Shown piece after piece: positions 24,901 to 33,300 of a DNA stretch of 64,000 nt. Position 1 is the stretch's first letter; every line of letters starts with the position of its first letter. The stretch comes from Aristolochia californica (taxonomy: Eukaryota > Streptophyta > Magnoliopsida > Piperales > Aristolochiaceae): positions 21,173,220 to 21,237,219 of the forward strand of contig JARWKL010000015.1 in NCBI GenBank assembly GCA_029961685.1, read 5' to 3'. The translations under genes were made by a program, and so were the position numbers. A model generated the notes under the pieces. The model was not told the DNA's origin. It saw only the letters and a program-made list of their open reading frames with translations, and did no database searches.

Positions 24901-27900
24901 GTTTCTAAGGTGGTGTGGTTATTATCTAAATCCTGTGGATGTAGAGGGTGTTTTACATTCTCATGTATAAGTTCTTAAATTAGGGGCTTTTTAGTCATTT
25001 TTTAAAGACAATTAAGTGATTAAAAAACCAGATGGGGGGTCGACTGTCTCCCCATCCAGCTGGCTGTTCGACAACCCTTTCTTCCTCCTACTTTTTTTCT
25101 CTTTTTCTTCAATTTCCCTTCTAACTTTCTTACATGGTATCAGAGCGATTCAATCCATAAGTTCAAGCCTAAAGTCGAACTTATCTCTTCTTAAAGTCTG
25201 CGAGTTCATCCAAGACAGGATTTCTCAATTATCTTCTGCTGATTGAACTCAAAGGTCAGTTTTTTATTCTTCTTTGTACCTTAACCTAAGGGTTCACGGC
25301 TCATGCTGCTGCTAAAGCAATTATGATGTGTTGCTGTGATCCTATAAGGATCGTAAGAAGTTTTGAAGTGCCAGCTGGGGACTCATTGCTTTCATCAGTC
25401 TTGGGCACAGGTTTGCCTGAAGCAGACTTCACAGGCTCCTTAGTTGATATGATTTTGCTCTCAATCTCTACAATTGTCATTACAAAAAGTTATTGAGTAT
25501 CAATGAAGGTTTTTTGTAAACCCTTACTCAGTTTTTTTGAAGTGTGGAGCCCACAGGTATTTTAGCATACCTATTTTTGAATGTGAAAGGTGTTTATCAC
25601 TAGCTGTTTATCACAAGGTTTTTGTGAGTTGTTTCTGGCTTCGTATTATTATTGTTGTGGTGGTTGTAAGTATGGAATATTATGGCTGATTGTAGAGAGG
25701 TTATTACTCCCACTCCCAGTAGAAACATTTAATCTGCAGAAAGTAAGGATTATGTTCAAACTACTTTTATTAAACTTAATGGGACTAACTACCTAAATTG
25801 GTCTCAAGCAGTCAAGAAATTTTTTATTGAAAAAAGGAAAGCTAAGTATATAAGGGAGGATCTTCTTGATCACAAGATTTGAAAACAGAGGATCATCAAT
25901 TTCAAACCTGTATGCTAAATTTTATGCAACCTCATGTTAGTAATCAAGTTATCAATTGTGACATTGCAAAGGATATATGGAAGACTCATGAGTCTATTTT
26001 TTTATCAGGAAAACAACTTGTCTCGTGTTTATGAATTGTATATAAAGTTTTTTAGTATGAACAGGGTTGACAAGACAGTTACCAAATAATTTACTGAGAT
26101 GTGTTGGGTACTACAAGAAATAGCAGTACTTCATCCTTTTACTGTAGATCCTATGAAATTACACGAGAAGGAAGGTCAAATACAAGTAGTCAGGTCCTAT
26201 CTCTTGTATTATACTCTTATTGTGTGCTGCTGGTTATACTTCATTTCAGGCATTACCTTATCGAAAGAGTGCGCTTATAGTTTCTCCATGGCCTGAAACA
26301 TCACTTCCTAGTGATTGCAAGTCCATAAAAAATTTTGAGAATTTACAAGCTTTGGTAAGTCATTTGCCAGGTTTCTAGTTGGGTTTTTATCATACTCTAA
26401 TAATCGTTAATGCAACTGGTTAATGTCCTGACTTGGTGTGAGTCAGACTCGAGGAATCAGAAATGCACGTGCTGAGTACTCCGTCGAGCCTGCAAAACGA
26501 ATATCTGCCACTATAGTTGCTGGTCATGAAGTTCTTCAGTATATCTCTGTGAGTGTTCCCATATTTTCCAGGAGAACATTTTGGGATTTTTGAACCGAAT
26601 GAGGTGCAAAGTGGAACTGATACGCACAGTTAGTGAAGAATCTGAATGATTTTTTTTAAAGAAATATTTCTACTCATTTTTGCTTTTTTTTCATGCGTTA
26701 AAAATTGGAGAGCCTGTCCATACTTTTCTGATCTGAATCATAATATGGCACGATGCAGGCTGAGAAGGATGTTTTGGTGCTATTGTCAAGGCTAGACTTG
26801 CAACATGTTAATTTTACAGAAGTTCCTCCAGGTATTTATATTGGGAAACTATAAACCCCTACTTTTGACAAATTTTGCATGTCCTACCGTGGAAACTTTG
26901 TTGCTCTCTGTAATATTAAGGATGCTCTAAATATGTTAGACAGTAACATGTTAGCCGCTATTTTTGGATATAATCGCCCTGAAGTTATAGTAGTTTGGAA
27001 AAATCCTATGGTTATTAATTGGGAAAAGACCTTGTTATTTCGGGTAGTCACTTTGCAATGTGCTAGGATTCAACTTTACCATGGTTGAAGTAGGACATCT
27101 GTTATGTTAGGGCTAGTTCGTGGCCCCTTTAATTTGTATGCCATTTCTGTCGCCCATGTCTTAGTCCCCTACTCCATTTGTTTAGGCCCAGGACGCAAGG
27201 GGGAGTGTTAGTGCGAATTCTTACACAAGTTAAATCTGAAGAATATCTATGTAGCTATTAGTTGAGAAAGCGCCTTTGAGCTTTGACCGGTTAATTTGGG
27301 ATGGATCTAAACCAACCGTTTTATAGCCACTATTAGAGTTCATTCAGTGTTCTGATTTACATAAACATTAACCAGACAAACTATATCTAAAAGAAGAAGA
27401 GATTTCTTTACCTAAATAAGATGATGATTCTCTGTTGGATGTCAATGATGGTAACTACAGAAGATGCAAGTCAGTCAGTCCATCTTGTGGCTGGGGACGG
27501 TCTAGAAGCTTTCCTTCCTCTTGCAGACATGGTGGATATCACTGCAGAAGTCAACCGCCTTTCTAAGCGCCTATCCAAGATGCAGTCAGAGTATGATACC
27601 CTTGTTGCTCGCCTTCGTTCACCCAAGGTATAATCTGACATCCTCTACAAATATATCTGCTCCATGCATTAGTAGATTAAATGACATCAGTGACTAGAGT
27701 CTAAATGATTAACCCCGTCTCTCGCCCATGTTCCAAATTGAGAAACTGAACATAGACAGGAGGACAAAACCAGAACAATAAATGCAAAGTAGCAGCAGTA
27801 ATGTGGTAATGTCAACACTTACTGTTGAGTGAAGTATGTAGCAGTTGTGTTTCAATCCTTTCATTATCAGTTTAAAATTTTACCAATAAGCGGTTAGCTA

Positions 27901-28105
27901 AAGAAAGTTTAAATAAAAAGAGGGCCGAGTCTTACTCAATTTACCAACGCTCTTAAATGTTCTCTTTTCACTGTAGTTTGTAGAGAAAGCGCCCGAGGAC
28001 GTTGTTCGTGGAGTAAAAGAGAAAGCAGCTGAAGCAGAGGAGAAGATAACTCTCACCAAGAACCGTCTAGACTTCCTCAAATCAACTGTTCTGGTCTCTG
28101 AGTAA
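242..28105 (+). CDS. Valine--tRNA ligase, organellar type (3' 21 exons; 5' part lies outside the window)
   Basis: Charges tRNA-Val with valine for chloroplast and/or mitochondrial translation; class I synthetase like Arabidopsis EMB2247. Exons: 242-295, 1066-1118, 6105-6172, 13943-14018, 14310-14393, 14821-14969, 15087-15204, 15325-15441, 16865-17085, 18314-18403, 19074-19185, 19418-19528, 19622-19759, 22320-22370, 22448-22560, 22814-22961, 26250-26354, 26447-26548, 26759-26831, 27461-27627, 27977-28105. Every junction keeps GT..AG and frame, giving about 758 codons to the TAA. Visible in order: editing-domain blocks [11 protein letters not shown] and [20 protein letters not shown], catalytic [25 protein letters not shown], signature loop [10 protein letters not shown] (Thr where KMSKS is usual), anticodon-binding block FADWYIEASK and a C-terminal coiled coil from about 27510. 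The HIGH motif and targeting peptide lie upstream. No stop or frameshift interrupts the exons, so the gene looks functional although transposons make up much of its length. Confidence 0.95.
1119..1465 (+). other. ValRS intron sequence, nothing recognised
   Basis: AT-rich intron between the exon ending at 1118 and the LTR that begins at 1466. I see no coding similarity, no terminal repeats and no tandem array. Confidence 0.5.
1466..1780 (-). mobile_element. Copia-type LTR (minus strand) with adjoining polypurine tract
   Basis: The segment begins TGTTGAAT and ends TTTAACA on the plus strand, the usual TG..CA LTR termini. Immediately to the right (1781-1790) is CTCCCCCTCA, which on the minus strand is the purine tract TGAGGGGGAG that precedes a Copia 3' LTR. 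The element therefore points right to left and this is its 3' LTR of about 315 bp. No matching 5' LTR or primer-binding site was found to the right, so the element is incomplete. It lies in a ValRS intron, antisense to the gene. Confidence 0.6.
1781..2480 (-). mobile_element. Probable internal remnant of the minus-strand Copia element
   Basis: Follows the polypurine tract and would be the 3' internal part of the element whose LTR is at 1466-1780. Only short minus-strand frames of about 65-70 residues are open and none resembles integrase, reverse transcriptase or RNase H well enough to name. It may be non-coding internal sequence or a decayed pol end. Assignment rests on position. Confidence 0.3.
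2481..2793 (+). mobile_element. LINE 3' fragment (RNase H C-terminus plus A-rich tail)
   Basis: Reads as the C-terminal part of a plant LINE RNase H domain: [18 protein letters not shown] near the start, then [20 protein letters not shown]. It shares the 3' end CAGCATCATTT plus A-rich tail with the LINE copies at 8109 and 20095. The fragment is flanked by GAAGGAGA at 2472-2479 and 2794-2801, a likely target-site duplication, so it is a strongly 5'-truncated insertion (about 310 bp) into the Copia-derived sequence. Confidence 0.75.
2802..4509. other. ValRS intron, unrecognised low-identity sequence
   Basis: Roughly 1.7 kb of intron. Minus-strand frames at 3018-3269 and 3336-3524 are open for 60-80 residues, and the 3' side near 3000 contains TCAATAAAA on the minus strand, so an old retroposed copy of something is possible. 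I could not match the translations to any family. The plus-strand frame at 3794-4138 also has no recognisable motif. Confidence 0.4.
4510..4842 (+). mobile_element. TRIM-like miniature LTR element (LTR-PBS-PPT-LTR)
   Basis: Two copies of a roughly 110 bp direct repeat (about 4510-4621 and 4733-4842) share the blocks GATCTTGTGGTTATTATTAGG / AATCTTATGTTTATTACTTGG, GGGAAGAGG and TAGTCA/AAGTCA. The first copy ends TTAACA and is followed at 4622-4632 by TGGTATCAGAG, the primer-binding site complementary to plant initiator-Met tRNA. The second is preceded by a G-rich purine tract (4704-4732) and begins TGTTAGAG. The internal region is only about 100 bp and has no coding capacity, the architecture of a terminal-repeat retrotransposon in miniature. 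The right LTR is cut off by the poly-T end of a LINE. Confidence 0.65.
4843..5420 (-). mobile_element. LINE relic (minus strand), RNase H C-terminus with poly-A tail
   Basis: Begins with about 23 T (4843-4865), the poly-A tail of a minus-strand LINE. The frame at 4909-5103 matches the end of the LINE RNase H domain seen in the other copies: [20 protein letters not shown], then [10 protein letters not shown]. Farther right (about 5150-5420) the minus strand resembles the segment before the zinc-binding domain ([10 protein letters not shown]), with stops and a missing middle. It is a rearranged, dead copy from a different LINE lineage than the copy at 8109. Confidence 0.65.
5421..6104 (+). other. 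ValRS intron sequence, nothing recognised
   Basis: AT-rich intron between the LINE relic and the exon at 6105. It contains a short local duplication of CTATTTGTTTGC-like sequence near 5640-5690 but no recognisable gene or element. Confidence 0.45.
6255..7363. mobile_element. hAT-like non-autonomous element, 1.1 kb, with GAGCTCGAGC-rich inverted ends
   Basis: The left end reads AGGGGTGACACTAAGTTGAG and the right end, reverse complemented, ATAGAGGTGGAAACAAGTCA; both then continue into GAGCT/GCTCGAGC-rich sequence in opposite orientation. The flanks CCATAGCT (6247-6254) and CCGTAGCT (7364-7371) differ at one of eight bases, consistent with an 8 bp hAT target duplication. The interior carries an (AC)n/(AT)n microsatellite at about 6784-6845 and T-rich DNA, with no transposase. 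Family assignment is an inference from duplication length and ends. Confidence 0.5.
6784..6845. repeat. (AC)n then (AT)n microsatellite
   Basis: Alternating CA dinucleotides run for about 30 bases and pass into ATATAT and TACATATATT. It lies inside the hAT-like element in the ValRS intron. Confidence 0.9.
7372..8088 (-). mobile_element. Intron sequence containing a TRIM-like LTR (minus strand, about 7545-7678)
   Basis: On the minus strand 7678 down to about 7545 reads TGTTAGAATAATCCCACACG, then TTAGTTGGGAAGAGGCTTCC and GGCTAGTCATTTTGAGATG, ending near GGACCCAACTTTTAACA. That is the same short LTR family as at 4510, 18624 and 26934. To its right the minus strand has a purine tract before the LTR start (GTGAGGGGAAG), so this is a 3' LTR. 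The rest, to 8088, shows nothing I recognise. Confidence 0.55.
8109..9921 (-). mobile_element. 5'-truncated LINE (minus strand) with 20 bp target-site duplication
   Basis: From right to left the minus strand encodes the end of the reverse transcriptase region ([19 protein letters not shown], then [19 protein letters not shown]), the zinc-binding zf-RVT block ([20 protein letters not shown], then [18 protein letters not shown]) and an RNase H domain ending [20 protein letters not shown]. It finishes with CAGCATCATTT-type 3' sequence and a poly-A tail, seen as T at about 8106-8115. Identical 20 bp repeats (ATCTCTTCTTGCTCATC plus TTT) stand at 8089-8108 and 9922-9941. Frameshifts break the coding frame between the domains. 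Usual plant LINEs are 5-7 kb, so most of the 5' part was never inserted. It lies antisense in a ValRS intron. Confidence 0.9.
9965..10098. repeat. 67 bp tandem duplication, two units
   Basis: Units 9965-10031 and 10032-10098 both start GAGTGGAAGTGCTGGAAATG and end TTGACCAAGTTTT, and differ at only one visible base (ATAAGG versus CTAAGG). No coding role is apparent; it sits in a ValRS intron just left of a Copia element. Confidence 0.9.
10275..10591 (+). repeat. 5' LTR of the Copia element
   Basis: Starts TGTTAAAGTTGTTAAAG and ends TTCTTCCA directly before the primer-binding site. It aligns with 13036-13266. Confidence 0.8.
13036..13266 (+). repeat. 3' LTR of the Copia element (3' truncated)
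   Basis: Starts TGTTAAAGTTGTTAAG after the purine tract. It follows the 5' LTR up to GATTGCTCTTCAAC and then diverges. Confidence 0.8.
13267..13942 (+). other. ValRS intron 3' part, nothing recognised
   Basis: Intron sequence leading to the exon at 13943. About 13440-13570 holds GGTTTAATTGAACCCGG- and CCGGTTGAACCGG-like motifs that recall short inverted-repeat DNA, but no complete element could be delimited. Confidence 0.4.
15442..16864 (+). other. ValRS intron, AT-rich, nothing recognised
   Basis: 1.4 kb intron. Between about 15960 and 16440 the motifs ACCCGATTACCCATTTACTG and related TTTACC/GGTAAA words recur in both orientations, which could be an eroded inverted-repeat element, but ends and target duplication could not be fixed. 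Confidence 0.4.
17086..18313 (+). other. ValRS intron, nothing recognised
   Basis: AT-rich intron with a T run near 17110 and an A run near 17664. No coding similarity, LTR or terminal repeats were found. Confidence 0.4.
18624..18741 (+). mobile_element. Solo TRIM-like LTR
   Basis: Starts TGTTAATGGGATAGTCCCAC and contains TTAGTTGGGAAATGGCTTCC, then AACTAGTCATTTTGGGATGG. It ends CCAACTTTAACA. It matches the repeats at 4510-4842, 7545-7678 and 26934-27330. No second copy or primer site is adjacent, so it looks like a solo LTR in a ValRS intron. A clear 5 bp target duplication was not seen. Confidence 0.6.
19800..19845. repeat. CT-rich microsatellite
   Basis: Runs of TCTCTG and TCTCTC in the intron after the exon ending at 19759. 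Confidence 0.8.
20095..21445 (+). mobile_element. 5'-truncated LINE (plus strand) with intact RNase H domain
   Basis: Encodes the zf-RVT block ([20 protein letters not shown], then [18 protein letters not shown]) and, from about 20631 to 21410, an open frame ending in a reverse-transcriptase-associated RNase H (RVT_3 type). All four acidic residues are visible: Asp in INFDGSALG, Glu in [10 protein letters not shown], Asp in [10 protein letters not shown] and Asp in [11 protein letters not shown] stop near 20345 and a frame change near 20640 disable the upstream part. The 3' end is CAGCATCATTT plus about 10 A. Target duplications could not be identified. It is in the sense orientation in the ValRS intron 19760-22319 and is closely related to the copy at 8109. 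Confidence 0.85.
21883..21915 (+). repeat. Run of 33 consecutive G
   Basis: An unbroken G homopolymer preceded by ATGTAT and followed by ATGGTAAACCC. It lies on the sense strand of a ValRS intron, so it would be G-rich in the pre-mRNA. Length may be unreliable if derived from error-prone reads. Confidence 0.85.
22962..24428 (+). other. ValRS intron, nothing recognised
   Basis: AT-rich intron. The phrase TTAGTAACTCTATTATT occurs twice (about 23310 and 23346) separated by a T run, a small local duplication. No gene or delimitable element was found. Confidence 0.4.
24429..24769 (+). mobile_element. Possible solo Copia-type LTR
   Basis: Bounded by TGTTAGAGTACTGG and TAATAACA, inverted LTR-like ends, with an LTR-like composition (T-rich, CTTCTCCTTCTTTGTC-type stretch). 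No target duplication was found, so the call rests on ends and on proximity to the next LTR. Confidence 0.35.
24821..26190 (+). mobile_element. Copia relic: LTR, primer-binding site and decayed gag
   Basis: Candidate LTR 24821-25134 starts TGTTAGAAGTCAGAGG and ends TTCTTACA; TGGTATCAGAGC follows at 25135-25146 as the initiator-Met tRNA primer site. A gag-like start [15 protein letters not shown] lies at about 25684, and [18 protein letters not shown] follows at about 25770-25830, typical of Copia gag N-termini, with stops between. The similarity fades at about 26190, only some 60 bp before the ValRS exon at 26250. Reverse transcriptase, integrase and the 3' LTR are absent. Confidence 0.7.
26934..27331 (+). 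mobile_element. TRIM-like miniature LTR element
   Basis: The left LTR (about 26934-27081) starts TGTTAGACAG and contains ATTAATTGGGAAAAGACC and GTAGTCACTTTGCA. A decayed primer site (TGGTTGAAG) follows. The internal part is about 120 bp and ends in the purine tract CAAGGGGGAG. The right LTR begins TGTTAGTGCGAATTC at 27206 and runs to about 27331. No coding capacity. It lies between ValRS exons 26759-26831 and 27461-27627. Confidence 0.6.
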
Positions 28106-28675
28106 CTTAAATGTAGAGCATTGATATAATCCCCTGTCATTTATTCTGGATCTTCGCCCTTTGCTGTGTAACTACAATCTTTCTTCGTGATGTTGAAGGA
28201 AGAGAAATTGGGCATGTAGATCTTCCATCTCCATAGTTATACCTAATTTAACCGAGCAAATGCTTTGGTGGAGTGGTACAAGGTTGTCTCTCAGGCTCAT
28301 ACACAGAGGGAGGTATAGGTGAATAAAATTTTTAAAAAAATACTTAAAAATAAAATAAATATTAAAAATATAAAATTTCAATTATTTAAAAATAGTTTAA
28401 AATAAGATAAAAAATAAATATTTATCTTAATTGCATAATTTTAACTTATTAATTTATTATACTTTTCAATTTGTATAATATTAAAAAATTAAGTTAAATA
28501 ATAATTAATTTTAAAATAAAGTTAATACGTAATATGAAAGTGCTGCTCCGATCGCACCAATTTGCTTAATCTAACGTACTCTGCAACATCTTAATTCTTC
28601 TTCAAGTTCGGCACTCCATCCGTTCTTGTAAGTCATTCCAGCAAGCTTTTCTGCCTTCTTTTTTGGGTGTGATTG
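28106..28675 (+). other. ValRS 3' UTR and AT-rich spacer
   Basis: Sequence after the ValRS stop. AATAAAA-type words occur at about 28321 and in the very AT-rich stretch 28320-28530, where polyadenylation is plausible. No other gene is visible. Confidence 0.5.
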
Positions 28676-29288
28676 TTACAGTGCGGGCCACCAAACGACT
28701 GTCTTGGGGAACTTGTGTAGCATTCCAGGCAGTAATGGAAGTGGGTAAGCCTTATCAAGCTCCAATAATTTCTCCATGGTTCAGTCGACATCGACCGGCG
28801 AAGGATTACCCACAGTAGAGCTGACGGAACAACCTAGCGGCGTTCCTTTGCTCCTCGGCGAGCTGACTTGGCTGTATCTTGTTCATCACCAACAGTAATC
28901 CAGCTGCCGCCGAATACAGACGGTGGACGAGAGCTCAAACGTCAAAAAGAATGCACCCAGTGCTGCTGACATTACCGACAGACCGGCCATGGTGGCTGCA
29001 ATGAGAGTGATAGCATTAATAGAATTCTGTGTCATTTTCTGTTCCAATACTTGAAATGGTGATAGAATCGGGGTCATTTTCTGCTCCAATACTAGGTCGG
29101 GTTTCAATCTTAGTCCCCGTAATGTTGACGTCTCCTACATTCTGCGTCTTCATCGTTGGAAGCCGAATAGGACTTCCCCCAAGCTTTGGCCTGGGTGCTT
29201 GCAGAATTGCAAGAACTCTGCCATTAGACGATCCAGAAGAAGTAAAAGAAGACGCTAATAGAAGACCTGAAGCTTTTCAGGCAGCCAT
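28676..29288 (-). pseudogene. Pseudogene of a 'probable F-box protein At4g22030'-like gene
   Basis: The minus strand holds colinear pieces of this plant family in three frames: a start MAA with a stop at codon 4, then KASGLLLASSFTSS and GRVLAILQAPRPKL; next INAITLIAATMAGLSVMSA; next [20 protein letters not shown] plus [13 protein letters not shown]; last TMEKLLELDKAYPLPLLPGM and LHKFPKTVVWWP before the TAA at 28678-28676. At least two frameshifts and several stops separate them, and the middle of the N-terminal region is shortened compared with the family as I recall it. No introns are visible, so either a decayed single-exon gene or a retrocopy. The family's function is not established despite its F-box name. 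Confidence 0.75.
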
Positions 29289-29750
29289 TTCTCTCTTTGT
29301 AAAGGTTTTTTTCCCAGATGGGTTGTTCTGGTTGATATAGCAGAGGAGGAGAGGGAGGAGGGGATTGAATTCTCGCTGGGTTCGTTTCATCATAATTAGA
29401 GAAAAAAAAAAAAAAAAAACTTCCGGATTACTATGCGCCATGACAGCAAACAAGATTCCTTGCAAATGACATTTTGACGGTTTACCCAATAAATTCGTAC
29501 CACCCAAAAAAGGCCGTCTCTGTCGACGATGGCGGTTTCATTGATTTCACTGATAATCATAACACGAAGATTTGCTGTCACTTTCTGCCTCATCAAGTAC
29601 ATTATATCATCACACACCAAGAACCCATCTCTGAGACGCTTGCGAGAGCTCTTTTCTATAGAGCATTTCGGCGATGAAATCACAGCCGCCTCTAATATGA
29701 CTCGTATATTAAAACATCTCATGGTATTTAGTGAAGAAAAGGACACTTGA
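29289..29750. other. Spacer upstream of the LEUNIG-like gene
   Basis: Contains an A run (29401-29419) and mixed sequence without a recognisable gene. From about 29650 it matches the start of the duplicated copy at 38636. Confidence 0.45.
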
Positions 29751-29754
29751 CTGT

Positions 29755-29760
29755 CACGTG
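29755..29760 (+). promoter_or_regulatory. G-box CACGTG upstream of the LEUNIG-like gene
   Basis: Perfect palindromic CACGTG (bZIP/bHLH site) about 540 bp before the ATG and about 180 bp before the presumed 5' UTR. The same site is kept at 38739-38744 in the duplicate, which only reflects common origin. Confidence 0.5.
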
Positions 29761-30300
29761 CCTTTTACTCTGCCTTTTCTTCTGGCATTAAAAAACCAAG
29801 GCTTCTTCTTCCTCCCAGTGAAAAGAATAAGAGCCGGACCCGCAGCGCCCGCCCCCCCCCCCCCTCTGTCTTCTATTTTAAAAAATCCCCTTTCCATCCT
29901 CTCTGAGAGGTGATGCGTTAGAGATAAATAGTGTGGGTTTATGTGTTTTTTTCTGCATGGCACTCTCTCTCCTCTTCTCTCGCAGTTCACGCCTCTGATC
30001 CAACACTCGCTTTGCTTGTCCACTAAAAGCGCGGTGAGCTTCTGTTCTCTGCTGTAGTTTTTGAGTGAAGTATTTGTTTTACCGGAATCCACGTTATGTT
30101 TCTGTTATTTGTTGAATCTTCTGCTCTGTTTTGTAGGAGTACGTTTTTTTATTCTTTTTAGTACTGTTGTTGCCCATGGACGTTTCTTGGATGAACTTGC
30201 TCTGTTCTGCATGTGATCACTGATATGGGTGTTTTGCTCTAGTCCTTTTCTAATGCGCAATCTTGTTTCCAGTTTGTATTGGAAGGTAGCTTCGACGAGT

Positions 30301-33300
30301 ATGGAAGGCGACTGGGATCCAACTAAATTGTGAATTCTTTGGAGCATTTTGGTCTTTCTTTCTCTTGATTCCTGAATTTGTTCCTCTTGTGCTTATTCCT
30401 ATTCTTTTTGCTTTTGTTTGGACCTTTTAAGGCTTGACCATTACATTCATGATTACATGAAGAAACATAGCTTGCATGAAGCGGCTGCGACGTTCAAGGC
30501 AGAGGCACGCCTCCCGTCTCATGGTGTAGGTAACGCACTTATCCAAGACAATCCCATTGATATTTGCTTTTTGTCGCTCCGTATTAATGATGACTACAAG
30601 TTAATCTTTCATTTTTCTTGTTCTGTTTTTATGAATTGGATGTTTTCTTATAAATGTTTCCTTCTTGGTTGTTATATAGTAATAGAGTTTTTTCTCCTGA
30701 TAACATGCTATATAGATTGTTAGGAACATAGATATGGCTGTTGCTAGGTAAAGAGCTCTTGATCAGTAAGGCAGTGTTACAGGTGGTCATTTGGGTGTCA
30801 TATCCTTCCGTGGGAGAAGGCTCAGTTGTTTTAGGCATTTTGTGCTGATGGGGTTTTCTTATATATGGATCCTAATATCGGTCTTGGCTAGTGTCTGATA
30901 CCTGTGACAAGTATTTTGGCATACTTTACAATTATCTTTATATCAGGTTCATTCAGGGCAATCTTTCCTCGTCCTAATGGTGACGAGCACTTATGTTACT
31001 GTCTGATCAGAAAGTTATTGTGTGACTTTTCTCTATAGCAATTGATAGCCCTGAAGGTTTCCTGCATGATTGGTGGTCAATTTTTTCTGATGTATTTGTC
31101 GCCAGAGAACAAGAAAATCTTGAGGCAAGGGAAGCTTATATCAAGGTGATTGTCTTGATGATTTCTTGCCTTTGTACTTATTCATGTATGTTGCAGGCGT
31201 ATCTCTCCTGGGTCTAATTCATACCTGGTCAATCTTAGGCTAAACAATTGGCAGTCATGGAGCAGCAACACCTGCACTTTCAGTCCTCTCAGGTGCAACC
31301 ACTAGATCAGCCCTGGGTTTTACAGATGAACCATAGTGGTGGTCAATCTTCCTCAAGTGGGCCACCAATGAGAACGGGTTCTCATGCGAAAACGCTGGAG
31401 GAATATCTCAAACAGCATTCTGTGAGAGAGTCAGAATCCATATCACATCTTGTTGATGTGAACATATTGACTGCCTCAGAGGCCGCAATTGAATATCAAA
31501 GGTTATTGTTTTACATCTCTGTGTAATTTATGTGTAAATATGCCAAGATTAGATATGGTTCTATGCCTCATGCAGTTGTTTCACTTCTATCTATTTATTT
31601 TAGATTCTGGTGTTTGTTTTCCATGCAGGCGTATCCAGCAACAAGCCCTTGCACAAAGCCAGCAGCGAGTTGTAAGAGTACGGAAGCTTCTTTCAGAATA
31701 TTATTGTTATTTTGTACGATACCTTAAAGTAAGTTTTGACGTACTTGGGTGTGATAAGTGGTACTAGAATATGCTTGTATTGCAGGATAATGGACATGGT
31801 TCAGATACTGGTAGATCGCTCCCGTCAGAAACGTTACTCTATGGTGTACCAAAAGTAAAGCTGCCTAGGTCAAGGTTTTGTGAGACAGGTTGGTCAGGAC
31901 ACCATGGTGATTTTTCTAGCATTAAGTTTACTTTATTACTGAAACTAAAAGAACTGTTAGTAGCTTATGTTAACCAACCCACTTGTCTTCATTCCAAGAG
32001 TTGATTATCTCTGATCTTATGTAGAATTGTATGATAAAATAATTCTGTTTTGAGGATAATCACAAAAGTGAATTAATTGCTTTGTGCCTTCACCGTTCAT
32101 ACCTTGTTGTGTTTTTAAGTGTTCATAATTTAAAACAATGTGCAGATTTCTTTTTTCCAGAATATTACAAGATGAAAGAATCAATTCTAATATAGATAGT
32201 TTGTCTGATAATTAATATTTTCCACTGTATAGAAAACAATTAGGGTAGATGAGCACAATTTGGTGAGACCTGCTTGACCTCAGGCTATTGCTGGCTCTTG
32301 CCATCTTATGAAGATGTATGGCAACCAATGAGGCGGGCGCTCAGCCCCTTAATCCTTCTGTTATCTAATAACGAAAAGAACAAAACTCTATAATATATCC
32401 ACTGTGAGAGACATGGAACTACATTCTTCATGAACTTTTTCCTCGCAAATATAAAAAGTATGACTTTCTTAATGAATCTCACACTCTTTGAATGCTCTCC
32501 GCCTGCTTGAATCGCATTTTTGGTGAAAGTGGTTTTTTGCCCATCTTTGCAGAAAGGTTGTGGAGAAAAGTTTAATTTTTCCACCTAGGAGATATTTTAT
32601 CCAAAATAAAATGGTAGATTGGGAATAAATCTATGAAGCCCTAGGCAAAGATCTGACATCTTGTAAACCAAGAATTTTCACGAAGAAGTTCTCTCGCCAA
32701 AAATCTGGTAAGATGAGATAGAGTGAGTTAGTATCAGGACTTTGTTTTTCTTATTAAAGGCAATGATTTTTGAGACTCCAGCTAAACTCGCTTATTTGAG
32801 CGAAGTCAAAGGTAATTATAGATTTTCTAATGATATATTATTATCATTACATAAGATTCCTCTTTGAAAGATGTTTATCCAACTTTATGTAGTCTGTGTC
32901 TCATATCTTCCACATATTCAAAGAATATTTTGAGGCGTAATATTCTGCTTGGCCTCCCAAATGACCTATATATTATTCTTTTATTCCTATTCGCAGGTTT
33001 AAACAAAGGCCCTAATGCACTTCCATTGAATGGTTGGCCGCTAACTGTAAGTATAGTTTGACCATATTTATTCTTATTTGTTTCGATGAAGAGCTGCTTA
33101 TGAGTATTGATCTTCTGATAGGGAATTGATCAAATTGGTCCAAGCATGGGGCCTCATCTGCTTCATTCAATGCTACAAACTCCAGAGCAACTTAAACAGT
33201 TGCAACCATCAAATGTTCAACATCTACCTAAAATCTTTACACAACCACATGGAAATCTTGTGTCATCCCTCTCAGCGAACCATGCTGAGATGGATCTTCA

